From contig NZ_JABWRP020000001.1 of assembly GCF_014269035.2 (NCBI RefSeq), forward strand, positions 372,001 through 436,000: 64,000 nt of DNA. Reading direction: 5' to 3'. Source of the stretch: Pseudomonas vlassakiae (lineage in GTDB: Bacteria; Pseudomonadota; Gammaproteobacteria; Pseudomonadales; Pseudomonadaceae). Positions 47,807 through 57,315 of this stretch are shown here, piece after piece. The translations under genes were made by a program, and so were the position numbers. Numbering within the stretch: position 1 is the first letter of the stretch; each line of letters opens with the position of its first letter. The notes under the pieces were generated by a model that was not told where the DNA came from, did no database searches, and saw only the letters and a list, made by a program, of their open reading frames with translations.

Positions 47807-50800
47807 ACCTCCACGTCGCTCAGGCCATTGCCCTGGCGGCGTACCTGAATCTGCACCGGAATGCGCTCGTGCATGTCCTGCACGTGGGAGATCACCGCGA
47901 CCTTGCGGCCCTGCGCCTGCAGGCCGTCGAGGGCGTCCATGGCCAGTTGCAGCGACTCAGGGTCAAGGCTGCCGAAACCTTCATCGATGAACAGCGACTC
48001 GATACGCAAGGTGCTCGAGGCCATCGATGCCAGGCCCAGGGCCAATGCCAGCGAGACCAGGAAGGTTTCACCGCCGGACAGCGAGTGCACCGAACGCAGT
48101 TCGTCGCCCATTTCGGTGTCCAGCACCAACAGGCCCAGGGCGCTGCCACCGCGCTTGAGGCGGTAGCGGCGCGCCAGCTGGCGCAGCTGGGCATTGGCAT
48201 GGTGCAGCAGCAGGTCGAGGTTGTAGCCCTGGGCGATCTTGCGGAATACGTCGCCGGAGGCCGAGCCGATCAGCGCATTCAGCCGCGCCCAGCGCTGCCA
48301 TTGCTGGTAGGCCTGCTCGATTTCCCCGGCCAGCGCCTGGCTCGCCTGCTGGCGACGCTGATCGTCGGCCTGCTGCGCGCGCAATTCGGCGCATTGCTGC
48401 TCATGGCCGGCCAGGCGCTCGCGCAGTTCGCCCAGCGCTTGCTCAAGGTCTTCGGCCGACGCTTCGACGGTCATCTGCGCGGCGTGTTGCTGCAGGCGCT
48501 GGTCGCGTTCCTGGAGCCGCACACGGCTCTGCTCGACGGCCTTCTCGGCAAGTTGCAGGCGCTGGCGCAGCTCGCCCAACTGGGCGTCGTCGATAGCCAG
48601 CAGGCGATCCAGCCCGGCGTCGTCCAGCTCTGGATGCTCGGCGCGCCACTGGGCGATGTCGCCCTGCAGCTGCTGGTACTCGCTTTCCAGCGCCTGCTGT
48701 TGCTGGGTATTGGCCTTGATTTCACTGGCCAGTTGCACGCCCTGGGTGCGCAGATCCTGCAGGTGCTGGGCGGTTTGCGCATCGATGGCACGGGCCTGCT
48801 CCAGCTGGCTGTCCATGTGCTGCTGCCAGGCTTCGGCGCTGGCCTGCTCACCGAGCAGCTCGGCCAGCGCGGCCTGGGCCTGCTGACGTTGGCTTTCGAG
48901 GGCGGCGAGCTGCTGCTGCACCTGTGCCAGGGTTTGCTCGCGGGCTTGCTGCTGATCGCGCAGCTTGTCCAGTTGCACCTGGCGTGCCTGCAGTTCTTCC
49001 TGCTCGTCCTTGCGCTGCTCCAGTTGCTGCAGCCGCTGGGCGATTTGCTGGTCGAGGGCCAGGAAAGCGTTGGCCGGATCATCACCGAGGGCTTTGAGCA
49101 CATCACCCGGCAGCACGTTGGCCAGGCCGTCCAGGCCCTGCTTGAGCTGTTGTTCATCGCTGGCCAAGGCCTGGTGCTGCTGGTCGAGATGGCGCTGGGC
49201 CTGCTGTTGGGCCTCCTGCGCCGCCTGCAGTTGCTGGTTGAGGCGCGCGGCATCCTTTTGCAGGGCAAGCAGGGCACTCTGGCGCTTCTCGTCCTTGCCG
49301 ATCTCTTCGTCCAGGCGCCGCAGCTGGCTGTCGAGCCAGGCGCTGCGGGCCTTGTCGTCCTGCGGGGCGAGGGCGGGCCAGAGGCTGTGCGCCTGCAGCT
49401 GGGCCACCAGCGGTTGCACCTGTTCGGCAAGTTGCTGCTGTTGCTGTTGATAGTCCTTGAGCTGAGCGTTGACCACGCCCAGCTGGGTGCGCAGGTCGAC
49501 CAGCTTGCCGTTGAGGGTTTCGACCTGTTTCTGCGCGGTTGCTTCTTCAGCCTGGTCATGGCGACCGAGGCTTTGCAGCAGGGCCTCGGGTTGATGGAAC
49601 GGGTGTTCGGCACTGCCACATACCGGGCAGGGTTCGCCGTCGCGTAACTGGGCGCGCAGCTCCTCGACGCTGTTAGTGCGCGCCAGGCGCTGGCGCTCCA
49701 GCAACTGCCGAGTGAGGTTGAGCGCTTTTTCGGCAGCTTCCAGCTCGGCCTTGGCCGCAGTGCCTTCGCCGATCAGTTGCTGGCGTTGCTGCATGGCCTG
49801 CTGCTGACGCTCACGCAGGGCATCGAGCTGCTGGCGCAGCTCCTGTTCACGGCCGTGCAGGCGCGACAGCTCTTCGACGGCGCGTTGCTGCCTGCGGTTG
49901 TCCTGCAGCATGTTGCCGAGCAGGTCGATCTGTTCGGCCAGGGCCTGTGGTTCGGCCTTGGCTTCGCGGAACAGCAGCTCGAAGTGCTCGCGCTGGGCCT
50001 GCAATTGAACATTGGCCTGGCTGGCCTGGGCCTGCAGGCCAGGCAGCTCGTCGCGGCCCTTGGCCAGGCGGCCACCGATCAGCATTACCTGCTTGAGTTG
50101 TGGCAGGTAGGCCTGCCAGGCACTGGCCAGGTCGGCCAAATGCTGGCTGTCGGCCAGGGCGCTGTCGATCTGGGCCAGTTGCTGCTGGCTGCGCTGCTGG
50201 TTTGCTTGCATTTGCTGCAGTTGCTGCTGGCCTTCGGCAAGCTGCTGTGTAGCCAGCTCCAAGGCGCTGCGCTGCCCCGCCAGTTCCTGGTCAAGACGTA
50301 TCAGGTTGTCCTGGGCAGCGAAGGCCTGGCGCAGGCGCGGGGCATTTTCGCTGTGCAAGGCCTGGCGTTGTGCCAGGGCCTCGCGAGACGCCAGCGATGC
50401 GTGTTCCAGCTCTACGGTGCGCGTTTGCAATTCGGTTTGCTGGCGCTGTTGCTCGGCGATTTGTGCCGCGAGTGGTGCCAGTTGCGCGCCGAGCGTCTGC
50501 TGCCGGTGGAACTGGTGGCGCTGCGGCGCCAGGCGCTCCAGGCGTTGCAGGTCGAGGCGTTGCTCAGCCAGCTGTTGCCAGTCGTGTTCGGCTGCTTGAA
50601 GGGTGGCGCTGGCTTCGCCGTGCTGGGCCTGCAGCTGGCGTTGTTCATCGAGCCAGTTGCGTTGCTGCTCGAGTTGGCGCTCGCCGGCCTGGTCGGCCTT
50701 GAACTGCTGCAATGCCTGTTCCACACGCTGGTCGAGTTCGGCGCGGGCCTCTGCGGCCATCGGCAGGAGGTGGCTGGCACGCTCCTTGAGGGCGTTGTAG

Positions 50801-51441
50801 GTTTCTGCAGCGTCCCGCGCCTTGCTGAAGGCACGTTGGCCGAGGCGGGTATAGATGGCGGTGTTGGTGAGCTTTTCCAGCAGCTCGCTGCGTTCTTTGT
50901 CGTCGGCCTTGAGGAAGGCGCCGAACTCACTCTGTGCCAGCATCACCGCGCGGGTGAACTGCTCGAAATTCAGGCCCAGGCGGGCTTCGATCAGTTGCTT
51001 GTATTCGTTCTTGCCGCTGCCCAGCAGCTGTTCGCTGTCCAGGTCATACAGGCTCTGGCGGCTCAACTGCAGCTTGCCGTTGGCCTTGTCGCGGGCGCGG
51101 TTGGCTTCCCAGCGGGCGCGGTAGCGGTGGCCGTCGATGCCGACGAAGTCGACTTCGGCAAAGCCGCTGCCGGTGCCCCGGCGCAGCAGGTTGCGGGGGT
51201 CGGACGTGGGGATTTCGCCGTCGGCGTCCGGCACCTTGGCTTCGCGGCCGATGTCGCTCAGGCGCGGTACGGTACCGAACAAGGCCAGGCACAGAGCATC
51301 GAGCAGGGTGCTCTTGCCGGCGCCGGTAGGCCCGGTGATGGCGAACAGGCCGGCGCTGGCCAGCGGCTCGGCGGTGAAGTCGATATCGACCGGGCCGGCC
51401 AGGGATGCCAGGTTCTTCAGGCGGATGGCGAGAATCTTCAT
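47797..51441 (-). CDS. sbcC: Exonuclease SbcC, ATPase subunit
   Basis: SbcC is the Rad50-like ATPase of the SbcCD complex, which opens DNA hairpins and processes blocked ends. The 1214-residue protein has Walker A GPTGAGKST (37-45), two long Gln/Leu-rich coiled coils, the zinc hook CPVCGS (Cys605, Cys608) at the middle, and the C-terminal ABC signature LSGGETF followed by the Walker B region LFIDEGFGSLD. It overlaps sbcD by 4 bases. The coiled coils produce long open frames on the other strand, which are not genes. Confidence 0.96.
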   Translation of the reverse strand: MKILAIRLKNLASLAGPVDIDFTAEPLASAGLFAITGPTGAGKSTLLDALCLALFGTVPRLSDIGREAKVPDADGEIPTSDPRNLLRRGTGSGFAEVDFVGIDGHRYRARWEANRARDKANGKLQLSRQSLYDLDSEQLLGSGKNEYKQLIEARLGLNFEQFTRAVMLAQSEFGAFLKADDKERSELLEKLTNTAIYTRLGQRAFSKARDAAETYNALKERASHLLPMAAEARAELDQRVEQALQQFKADQAGERQLEQQRNWLDEQRQLQAQHGEASATLQAAEHDWQQLAEQRLDLQRLERLAPQRHQFHRQQTLGAQLAPLAAQIAEQQRQQTELQTRTVELEHASLASREALAQRQALHSENAPRLRQAFAAQDNLIRLDQELAGQRSALELATQQLAEGQQQLQQMQANQQRSQQQLAQIDSALADSQHLADLASAWQAYLPQLKQVMLIGGRLAKGRDELPGLQAQASQANVQLQAQREHFELLFREAKAEPQALAEQIDLLGNMLQDNRRQQRAVEELSRLHGREQELRQQLDALRERQQQAMQQRQQLIGEGTAAKAELEAAEKALNLTRQLLERQRLARTNSVEELRAQLRDGEPCPVCGSAEHPFHQPEALLQSLGRHDQAEEATAQKQVETLNGKLVDLRTQLGVVNAQLKDYQQQQQQLAEQVQPLVAQLQAHSLWPALAPQDDKARSAWLDSQLRRLDEEIGKDEKRQSALLALQKDAARLNQQLQAAQEAQQQAQRHLDQQHQALASDEQQLKQGLDGLANVLPGDVLKALGDDPANAFLALDQQIAQRLQQLEQRKDEQEELQARQVQLDKLRDQQQAREQTLAQVQQQLAALESQRQQAQAALAELLGEQASAEAWQQHMDSQLEQARAIDAQTAQHLQDLRTQGVQLASEIKANTQQQQALESEYQQLQGDIAQWRAEHPELDDAGLDRLLAIDDAQLGELRQRLQLAEKAVEQSRVRLQERDQRLQQHAAQMTVEASAEDLEQALGELRERLAGHEQQCAELRAQQADDQRRQQASQALAGEIEQAYQQWQRWARLNALIGSASGDVFRKIAQGYNLDLLLHHANAQLRQLARRYRLKRGGSALGLLVLDTEMGDELRSVHSLSGGETFLVSLALALGLASMASSTLRIESLFIDEGFGSLDPESLQLAMDALDGLQAQGRKVAVISHVQDMHERIPVQIQVRRQGNGLSDVEVCG

Positions 51442-52676
51442 GGCTGTTCCTCTTCCAGCTGGACGTCCTGCAGCAGCAGGGCGAAATCTGCCAGGGCCTG
51501 CTCGTCGACGGGGTTGCCGTAGGCCTGTTCCCAGGCGCGGCTGAACAGGTCCTGCGGGGTCATCTGCGCCAACTCGACGAATTGCAGGTCGTCGTCTTCG
51601 CTGTTGGTGCGGCCGGCGTATTCGGCGCTGATGCGGATCAACCGTACGGCCTTGCCCTCAAGCGCAGCTTCGATCTGCTGGCGCAGGTCGGGTTGCGGCT
51701 CGTCGAGAACCACCCGCACCTCCAGCCAGGGCTGACGGTTGGGGTCTTCGAGCAGGTCGATCACCGGCAGCTCGGCCAGTTGTTCGAGGAGTTCGCCGAG
51801 CGGCGCCGGGCCGACCCGCTGCAGGGCCACCGCACGCGGTACCGGGCGCGGCTCGACGCTGACCAGCTCGCTGCCTTCGAGTTCGACTTCCAGCACCTGG
51901 TGCGAGTAGTTGATTTCGGCGAACGACAGCGGGATCGGCGAGCCGCTGTAGCGGATGCGGTTTTCGCGGTTGACCTTCTGCGGCTTGTGCAGGTGGCCGA
52001 GCGCCACGTAGCTGATCGACTTGTCGAACAGCTTGGCCGGCAAGGCCTCGGCGTTGCCGATGATCAGGCTGCGCTCGGAGTCCTCCGACACCGCGCCACC
52101 GGCCATGTGCGCATGGCTGATGGCGATCAGTGCCTGGTCTTTCTTGCGCTTTTTCTGCGCCGCGCCAATCAGCTGCTGGTGCACCTGGGTGATGCCTTGC
52201 AGGTAGTCATCGCCCAGCTGCGGGCCGGTCACTTCGGCCGGGCGCAGGAAGGGCAGGGCCAGGCACCAGGCGGCGACCTTGCCACGGCCGTTGGTCAGCG
52301 GGATCAACAGGCGCTCGGCATCCAGCTGGCCCTCGTCGAGCCAGTGCACCCGGCCCAGCGCGTGGGTGCGCAGGCGGCGCATGAGTGCCGCAGGCAATTC
52401 GATACGCGAGCCGGAGTCGTGGTTGCCGGCGATCATCACGATGTCCAGCTTCGGCTGCTGCTCGTGGGCCTGGACGATGAAGTCGTAGAGCCGCTCCTGG
52501 GCTTTGACCGGCGGGTTGACCGTGTCGAAGATGTCGCCAGCGATCAGCAGCGCGTCCGGCTGGCGCAGGCGCAGCTGGCCGAGCAGCCAGTCGAGGAAGC
52601 AGGCGTGTTCGAAGTCGCGTTCCTGGCCGTGCAGGCTTTGGCCCAGATGCCAGTCGGAGGTGTGAAACAGACGCAT
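51438..52676 (-). CDS. sbcD: Exonuclease SbcD, nuclease subunit
   Basis: SbcD is the Mre11-like Mn-dependent nuclease. The 412-residue protein shows the phosphoesterase motifs DWHLGQ, GDIFDT, GNHDSGSR, SHAHMAG and GHLHKPQ in order, then a capping domain. It is the first gene of the sbcDC operon. Confidence 0.96.
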   Translation of the reverse strand: MRLFHTSDWHLGQSLHGQERDFEHACFLDWLLGQLRLRQPDALLIAGDIFDTVNPPVKAQERLYDFIVQAHEQQPKLDIVMIAGNHDSGSRIELPAALMRRLRTHALGRVHWLDEGQLDAERLLIPLTNGRGKVAAWCLALPFLRPAEVTGPQLGDDYLQGITQVHQQLIGAAQKKRKKDQALIAISHAHMAGGAVSEDSERSLIIGNAEALPAKLFDKSISYVALGHLHKPQKVNRENRIRYSGSPIPLSFAEINYSHQVLEVELEGSELVSVEPRPVPRAVALQRVGPAPLGELLEQLAELPVIDLLEDPNRQPWLEVRVVLDEPQPDLRQQIEAALEGKAVRLIRISAEYAGRTNSEDDDLQFVELAQMTPQDLFSRAWEQAYGNPVDEQALADFALLLQDVQLEEEQP

Positions 52677-52810
52677 GGATGACCTGTTGGTGTCGAGTCA
52701 GCAAGCCGGGGCTTGGCTTGGGAGTGGGCGTTGCGCAAGGGCGGTATGGTAACCCAAGATGGGTTTGAATCACGATTGCGTCAGGGCTGCCAGATGCTTG
52801 GCGGGAGAAA

Positions 52811-52868
52811 TTCAGCGCCTGTGAGATCGAGCGCCGCGCGGGCGGCGCTCGATCTCAAGGGCGCTGAA
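52811..52868. repeat. Nested inverted repeat between sbcD and batD
   Basis: Inner arms 52823-52837 and 52842-52856 (GAGATCGAGCGCCGC and its complement) form a 15-bp stem over 4 bases. Outer arms 52811-52819 and 52860-52868 (TTCAGCGCC/GGCGCTGAA) extend it after small bulges. It lies just after the batD stop on the minus strand and before sbcD, so it may end the bat transcript. Confidence 0.75.
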
Positions 52869-52901
52869 GATCCCAAGGCATGCACCTCTGAGCCACACCC
52901 C

Positions 52902-54527
52902 TCACTTCGGATAAAGCGGCGGCAAGCTCCCACTCTCCCCAGCAGGCAACAACACCTGCTCCGCCGGCGGTATGGTCCCGATCGCCCGCCACAAATCCTC
53001 CCCCTGCCAATACTGCCCACTCTCGCTATAAAGCGCCCCGTTCAACCCATCCAGCGCATCCGACAACGGCACGAACCGCGCCGCCATCTCGGCCAGGGTC
53101 TCCGGCTGCTGCCTCGCCCAGGCATCGAGCGCCTGGCGCGTAGCCTGTGGGTCGTTGGCCTGGCAGGCGCGCTTGAGATCGTCCAGCAAGGTACGCGGGC
53201 TCGGCCCGTTCTGCGCCGCACGCAGCACCGCCGGTTGCGAGCGGGCACGCCACCACAGGGCGAAACCCAGCACGGTGGTCAGGGCGAACAGCAGGGTGGC
53301 GAGCTGCCAGGGCCAGAGCAGCTGATTCGCACCGCCAAGGTCGCCAACCGGGGTGTCGGCGCTCAGCGCCGGGTTGTCCTGCACATCCAGCGTGCGCGCC
53401 GGCAGGCTGCTGTGTTCCAGGTGGTCTTCGCGGGTGTTCCACCAGGTGACTTCCACGGCCGGCAGGGCCAGCTTGCCGCTGTGGGTCGGCACCAGCGCTT
53501 CACGCTCTTCGCGGTTGGCAGTCATGCCGCGTTCGTTGATCTCGTTGCGCAGCACCGGCTGGTCCGGGTAGCGGCGCAGGCCGACGATCTCGGTGGCGGG
53601 CAGTTGTGGCAGCTGGGTGCTCGACAGGCCTTCGGCGCGCAGGGTGATGCTGCGCGTCAATGAGTCACCAATCTGAGGCTGCTGGCTCGCCGGGTCCGGG
53701 TTCCAGTGTTCTTCCAGGCTCAGGTCTCGCGCCGGCAGCCAGGGCACGTTGGCCGGCCAGGCAGCGGGGATGGGGCGGACCGCCAGGCGCAGCGGCAGCG
53801 AACTGACCTGCACCTGGCGGCCGACCCGGGCGGTGCCAGCGGGTTGCTGGCTGTTGTCGGCGGCGGTGGCAGTGAAGGTCAGCGGCGGGATGTCCAGGTC
53901 GCCGCTCTGCTGCGGGTACACCGCGTAGCGGGTTTCGATCACCCCGTGGCGCACGCCGTTGATTTCCTTCTCGTAAGTGCGCGACTCACCCAGCGGCTCG
54001 ACCTTGGCATTCTCCAGCTGCAGTGGGCTCAGGCTGCTGTCGTCGTACAGCGACACCGAGTGGTAGATGCGCAGGGTCAGCACGGCCTGTGCCTGGACGT
54101 ACACCTCGTTGCTGTCCAGGGTGGCTTCGACGAAGACTTGCGAGGCGACTTCCGGGCGGCTGCTGTCGGCCTGCAGCACTTGCAGGTCGATGGCCTGGCT
54201 GCGCGACTGGCCCAGTTGCAGCTCGGGAATACGCAGGCTGCCGCTGCGCCGGGGCAGCAGGGTGATGATCCAGCGGGTGCTGGCGCGGGTTTCGCCGTCG
54301 AGGGTGTGCAAGCTGTTCAACTGGCGCGTGCCGCGCACTTCGAAGTCGCCTTCCAGGGCACGCAAATCGGGCTTGCCGAACTGGGTCACGTCCTGGCTTT
54401 CGAGGGTCAGCTCGAGGGTTTCGCCGGCCTCCAGGCGCGTGCGGTCGACGCTGGCCTGCAGTGTCGGGAGGGCCTGGGCCATGACGGCCCACAACAGGCC
54501 GAGAACAAAGACGCCGAAGCGACTCAT
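52902..54527 (-). CDS. BatD-like protein
   Basis: The 541-residue protein has a signal peptide (cut after QALP or near), several beta-rich domains with TFTATAADN-type strands, one transmembrane helix at about 418-436, and a short helical cytoplasmic tail. This is the BatD (oxygen tolerance) layout. It is the last gene of the MoxR-Bat run. The role of Bat proteins in Pseudomonas is not well set; stress resistance or membrane-protein assembly has been proposed. Confidence 0.87.
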   Translation of the reverse strand: MSRFGVFVLGLLWAVMAQALPTLQASVDRTRLEAGETLELTLESQDVTQFGKPDLRALEGDFEVRGTRQLNSLHTLDGETRASTRWIITLLPRRSGSLRIPELQLGQSRSQAIDLQVLQADSSRPEVASQVFVEATLDSNEVYVQAQAVLTLRIYHSVSLYDDSSLSPLQLENAKVEPLGESRTYEKEINGVRHGVIETRYAVYPQQSGDLDIPPLTFTATAADNSQQPAGTARVGRQVQVSSLPLRLAVRPIPAAWPANVPWLPARDLSLEEHWNPDPASQQPQIGDSLTRSITLRAEGLSSTQLPQLPATEIVGLRRYPDQPVLRNEINERGMTANREEREALVPTHSGKLALPAVEVTWWNTREDHLEHSSLPARTLDVQDNPALSADTPVGDLGGANQLLWPWQLATLLFALTTVLGFALWWRARSQPAVLRAAQNGPSPRTLLDDLKRACQANDPQATRQALDAWARQQPETLAEMAARFVPLSDALDGLNGALYSESGQYWQGEDLWRAIGTIPPAEQVLLPAGESGSLPPLYPK

Positions 54528-56242
54528 CGTGTGTTTTCCTGATGCAATTGCTGTTCATACCAGAATTTGCGCCGCAACAGCTCCGCCGGGTTGTCGGGGA
54601 TCTCGCGCAGCCATTGTTCCAGAGCCTGACGCTGTTCGGCATCGAGGCTGGTCGATACCGGGCGCTGCGGCGGTTGGGTGATGCTGTCGTCATCGCCGCT
54701 CTGGTTGCCAGGCGCCGCCTGGCTGTTGTTGTCGCCTTCCCCGGGTTGTTCGGCGCTGGCCTGTTCCTCCCCGCTCGGCGTCCCTTGGCCAGGGCTGCTG
54801 GCCGAGCTGCTGTTGCCTTCGGTTTCGCTGCCCGGAGTGCCTTGGGCGTCGCTCTCGGCCGGTTGTTCCTCGGCCTGGGCCTCGCGTTGCTGCAGCAACT
54901 GTTGCACCAGCGCCTGGTTGGCCAGGGCCGGCTGCAGGTCGGGCTGGCGCTCCAGGGCCTGTTCGTAGGCATCCAGGGCGGCTTCCAGCTCGCCGCTACG
55001 GGCCAGGGCATTGCCTCGATTGTAGTGGGCTGCGGCGCTGTCGCCCTGGGCGAAGGCTTCGGCGGCAGCGGCATAGTCGCCGGCCTGGTACAGCGCCATG
55101 CCGCGCCATTGCGGGTCCTGGAAATGCCGGGCCGCGTCTGCCGGGCGCTGCTTGTCCAGTAGCATCTGGCCCTGTTGATCGGGGCGCAGCCACAGGTCGT
55201 TGAACTCGAAGGCCTGGCTCGGTTGTGGCAGGGCCAGCAGCAGCGGCAGGCAGAACAGCCAGCCGCGGCGCCCGGCACAGGCGGCCAGCAACAACAATGG
55301 CAGCAACAGCCAGTAGCCCTGGTCGGCCCAGCTGTCCAGCTGCAGGGTCTGGCCGGCATCGTGCAGGCGGCGCGGGTTGTCGAACAGGCCAAGGCCGCGC
55401 AGGTCGAGGTCGTCGATGCGGGCATGGCGGTAGCGCCCGCCGGTGCCGCTGATGAAGGCCTTGAGGCTGGCACTGTCGAGCCGTGGCAGGAGGATGCCCC
55501 CCTGGTCATCCTTGAGGTATTCGCCATTGGCCTGGCGCACCGGCGCGCCGTCGCCGGTGCCGATGCCAAGCATCAACAGGCTCGGGCCCTGGCGGCCGAG
55601 GGCCTGGCTGATGCCCTGGCGCTCCGCTGCGCTCAGCGCCGAGCCGACCAGCAGCAGACGGCCCTGGCCGAGGCCACTCTGGGCCAGCAGGGCCAGGCCT
55701 TTTTGCACGGCCAGGTCGGCGCGTTGGCCCGGTTTGGGCATGATCGATGGGTCGATGGCTTCCAGCAGGTTGCGCGTGGTGCCGAGGTCATCCGACAGCG
55801 GCACCAGCGTGTGCGCACTGCCAGCGTAGACGATCAGCGCGGTCTGGCTGTCGTTACGGTGTTCGAGCAAGTCGAGGATCTTGCGCCGCGCCTGCTCCAG
55901 GCGGTTGGGCGGAACATCCTCGGCCAGCATCTGCGGGGTCAGCTCGAGCAGGATCACCAGCGGGTCGGCGGGGCGCTGGCGGGTTTCTTCCAGGCGCTGC
56001 CAGCTCGGCCCGAGCAGGGCCAGCATCACCAGCAACCAGGCCAGGCCCAGGGCCACCCAGGGCAACTTGCTGTTGCTGCCGCTGCCTCCGCCGAGCAGCA
56101 CCGGGTGGAACGCTGGCGGCAGGATCATCTGCCAGCGCCCGGCACGTTTGCGCCGGTGCCAGAGCTTGAACAGCAGCCAGCCGAGCAGGGGCACGACCAG
56201 CAGCCAGAGCGGGCGCAACCATTGTGGCCAGAGATCGATCAT
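54524..56242 (-). CDS. VWA-TPR protein (BatB/BatC-like fusion)
   Basis: The ATG at 56242 gives 572 residues: transmembrane helices near 8-26 and 61-78, a VWA domain (about 93-280), a further helix near 305-335, TPR repeats (about 395-490, with HYNRGNALARSGELEAALDAYEQAL split across two), and a Ser/Gly/Glu/Gln-rich tail. The MIDAS motif is degenerate: ILLELTPQM has Glu100, Thr102 and Gln104 where DxSxS is expected. It overlaps BatA and BatD by 4 bases on each side. The longer upstream frame is rejected as it runs into batA. Confidence 0.87.
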   Translation of the reverse strand: MIDLWPQWLRPLWLLVVPLLGWLLFKLWHRRKRAGRWQMILPPAFHPVLLGGGSGSNSKLPWVALGLAWLLVMLALLGPSWQRLEETRQRPADPLVILLELTPQMLAEDVPPNRLEQARRKILDLLEHRNDSQTALIVYAGSAHTLVPLSDDLGTTRNLLEAIDPSIMPKPGQRADLAVQKGLALLAQSGLGQGRLLLVGSALSAAERQGISQALGRQGPSLLMLGIGTGDGAPVRQANGEYLKDDQGGILLPRLDSASLKAFISGTGGRYRHARIDDLDLRGLGLFDNPRRLHDAGQTLQLDSWADQGYWLLLPLLLLAACAGRRGWLFCLPLLLALPQPSQAFEFNDLWLRPDQQGQMLLDKQRPADAARHFQDPQWRGMALYQAGDYAAAAEAFAQGDSAAAHYNRGNALARSGELEAALDAYEQALERQPDLQPALANQALVQQLLQQREAQAEEQPAESDAQGTPGSETEGNSSSASSPGQGTPSGEEQASAEQPGEGDNNSQAAPGNQSGDDDSITQPPQRPVSTSLDAEQRQALEQWLREIPDNPAELLRRKFWYEQQLHQENTR

Positions 56243-57315
56243 CGCCGTTTCCTCAGGCGCAGGCGTTTCAGGCGCTGGCGCCATTCCGGATGGGGCTGCA
56301 GGAAGCGGGGTTTGCGCAGCACCTTGTGCAGCAGGTTGTCGGGCCATTGCACGGCCACTACCAGCAACACGCTGAGCAGCAGGGCCAAGGCCAGCGGCCA
56401 GGCATACAGGGCTTTGGCCGTACGCGCCTGGGTTGGCTGCTGGGCCACCGGTTCAAGCTGGTCGAGGGTGTCGCCGATGGCGTTCAGCTCAGCGCCGTCA
56501 TGGGCGCGGAAATAGGCGCCGTGGGTGATTTCGGCAATTTCCCTGAGTGAGGCTTCGTCGAGGTCCAGGCTCGGGTTCAGGCCGAGCAGGCCGGGCGTAC
56601 CGCTGGCCTCGGGGTTGGCACCGATGCCAATGGTGTAGATGCGCACGCCTTCCTGGGCAGCCAGGCGGGCGGCCGTCAGCGGGTGGATCTGCCCGCCGTT
56701 GTTGGCGCCATCGGTGACCAGCACCAATACCCGGCTTTGCGCCGGGCGCTGGCGCAGGCGCTTGACCGCCAGCCCGATGGCGTCGCCGATGGCGGTGTTC
56801 TTGCCGGCGATGCCGATCTGCGCCTCGTCGAGGAAGGTGCGCACGGTGCGCCGGTCGAAGGTCAGCGGGGCTTGCAGGTAGGCCTGGCTGCCAAACAGGA
56901 TCAAACCGACACGGTCGCCTTCGCGGTCCTGCAGGAAGTCGCCGAGCAGTGCCTTGACCAGGTCGAGGCGGCTGATGTCTTCGTCTTTCCATTGCATGTC
57001 GGGGAAGTCCATCGAGCCCGAGACATCCACCGCCACCAGCAGGTCGCGGCCACTGGAGGCCACCGGCACCGGCTCGCCAAGCCATTGCGGGCGCGCGGCG
57101 GCCAGCAGCAGCAACAGCCAGATCACCACATACGGCGCCTGTTGGCGCAGGGTCGGCAGGTTCAGCCGTGCACGGCGCCCGGCCAGGCCCTCCAGTTCGT
57201 CGAGGAAACCGACCTTGAGCACCGGCTCGCCGCTGTCGGCGGCGGGCAGCAGCAGGCGCGCCAGCCACGGTAGCGGCAGCAGCACGAAGATCCACGGCCA
57301 GGCCAGTTCAAACAT
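56239..57315 (-). CDS. BatA-like VWA membrane protein
   Basis: A 358-residue protein with N-terminal helices (about 4-22 and 60-77), a VWA domain with an intact MIDAS motif (VDVSGSM, followed by the Thr and Asp elements in VTDGANNGG), and a C-terminal helix. It would bind a metal and a ligand on the periplasmic or cytoplasmic face. It overlaps its neighbours by 4-8 bases. Confidence 0.9.
   Translation of the reverse strand: MFELAWPWIFVLLPLPWLARLLLPAADSGEPVLKVGFLDELEGLAGRRARLNLPTLRQQAPYVVIWLLLLLAAARPQWLGEPVPVASSGRDLLVAVDVSGSMDFPDMQWKDEDISRLDLVKALLGDFLQDREGDRVGLILFGSQAYLQAPLTFDRRTVRTFLDEAQIGIAGKNTAIGDAIGLAVKRLRQRPAQSRVLVLVTDGANNGGQIHPLTAARLAAQEGVRIYTIGIGANPEASGTPGLLGLNPSLDLDEASLREIAEITHGAYFRAHDGAELNAIGDTLDQLEPVAQQPTQARTAKALYAWPLALALLLSVLLVVAVQWPDNLLHKVLRKPRFLQPHPEWRQRLKRLRLRKRR

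Noticed and set aside
47668..51522. Long plus-strand frames (659 and 581 codons) across sbcC
   Set aside because: They are the reverse of the Gln/Leu-rich coiled coil of SbcC and are Leu/Gly-rich without motifs.
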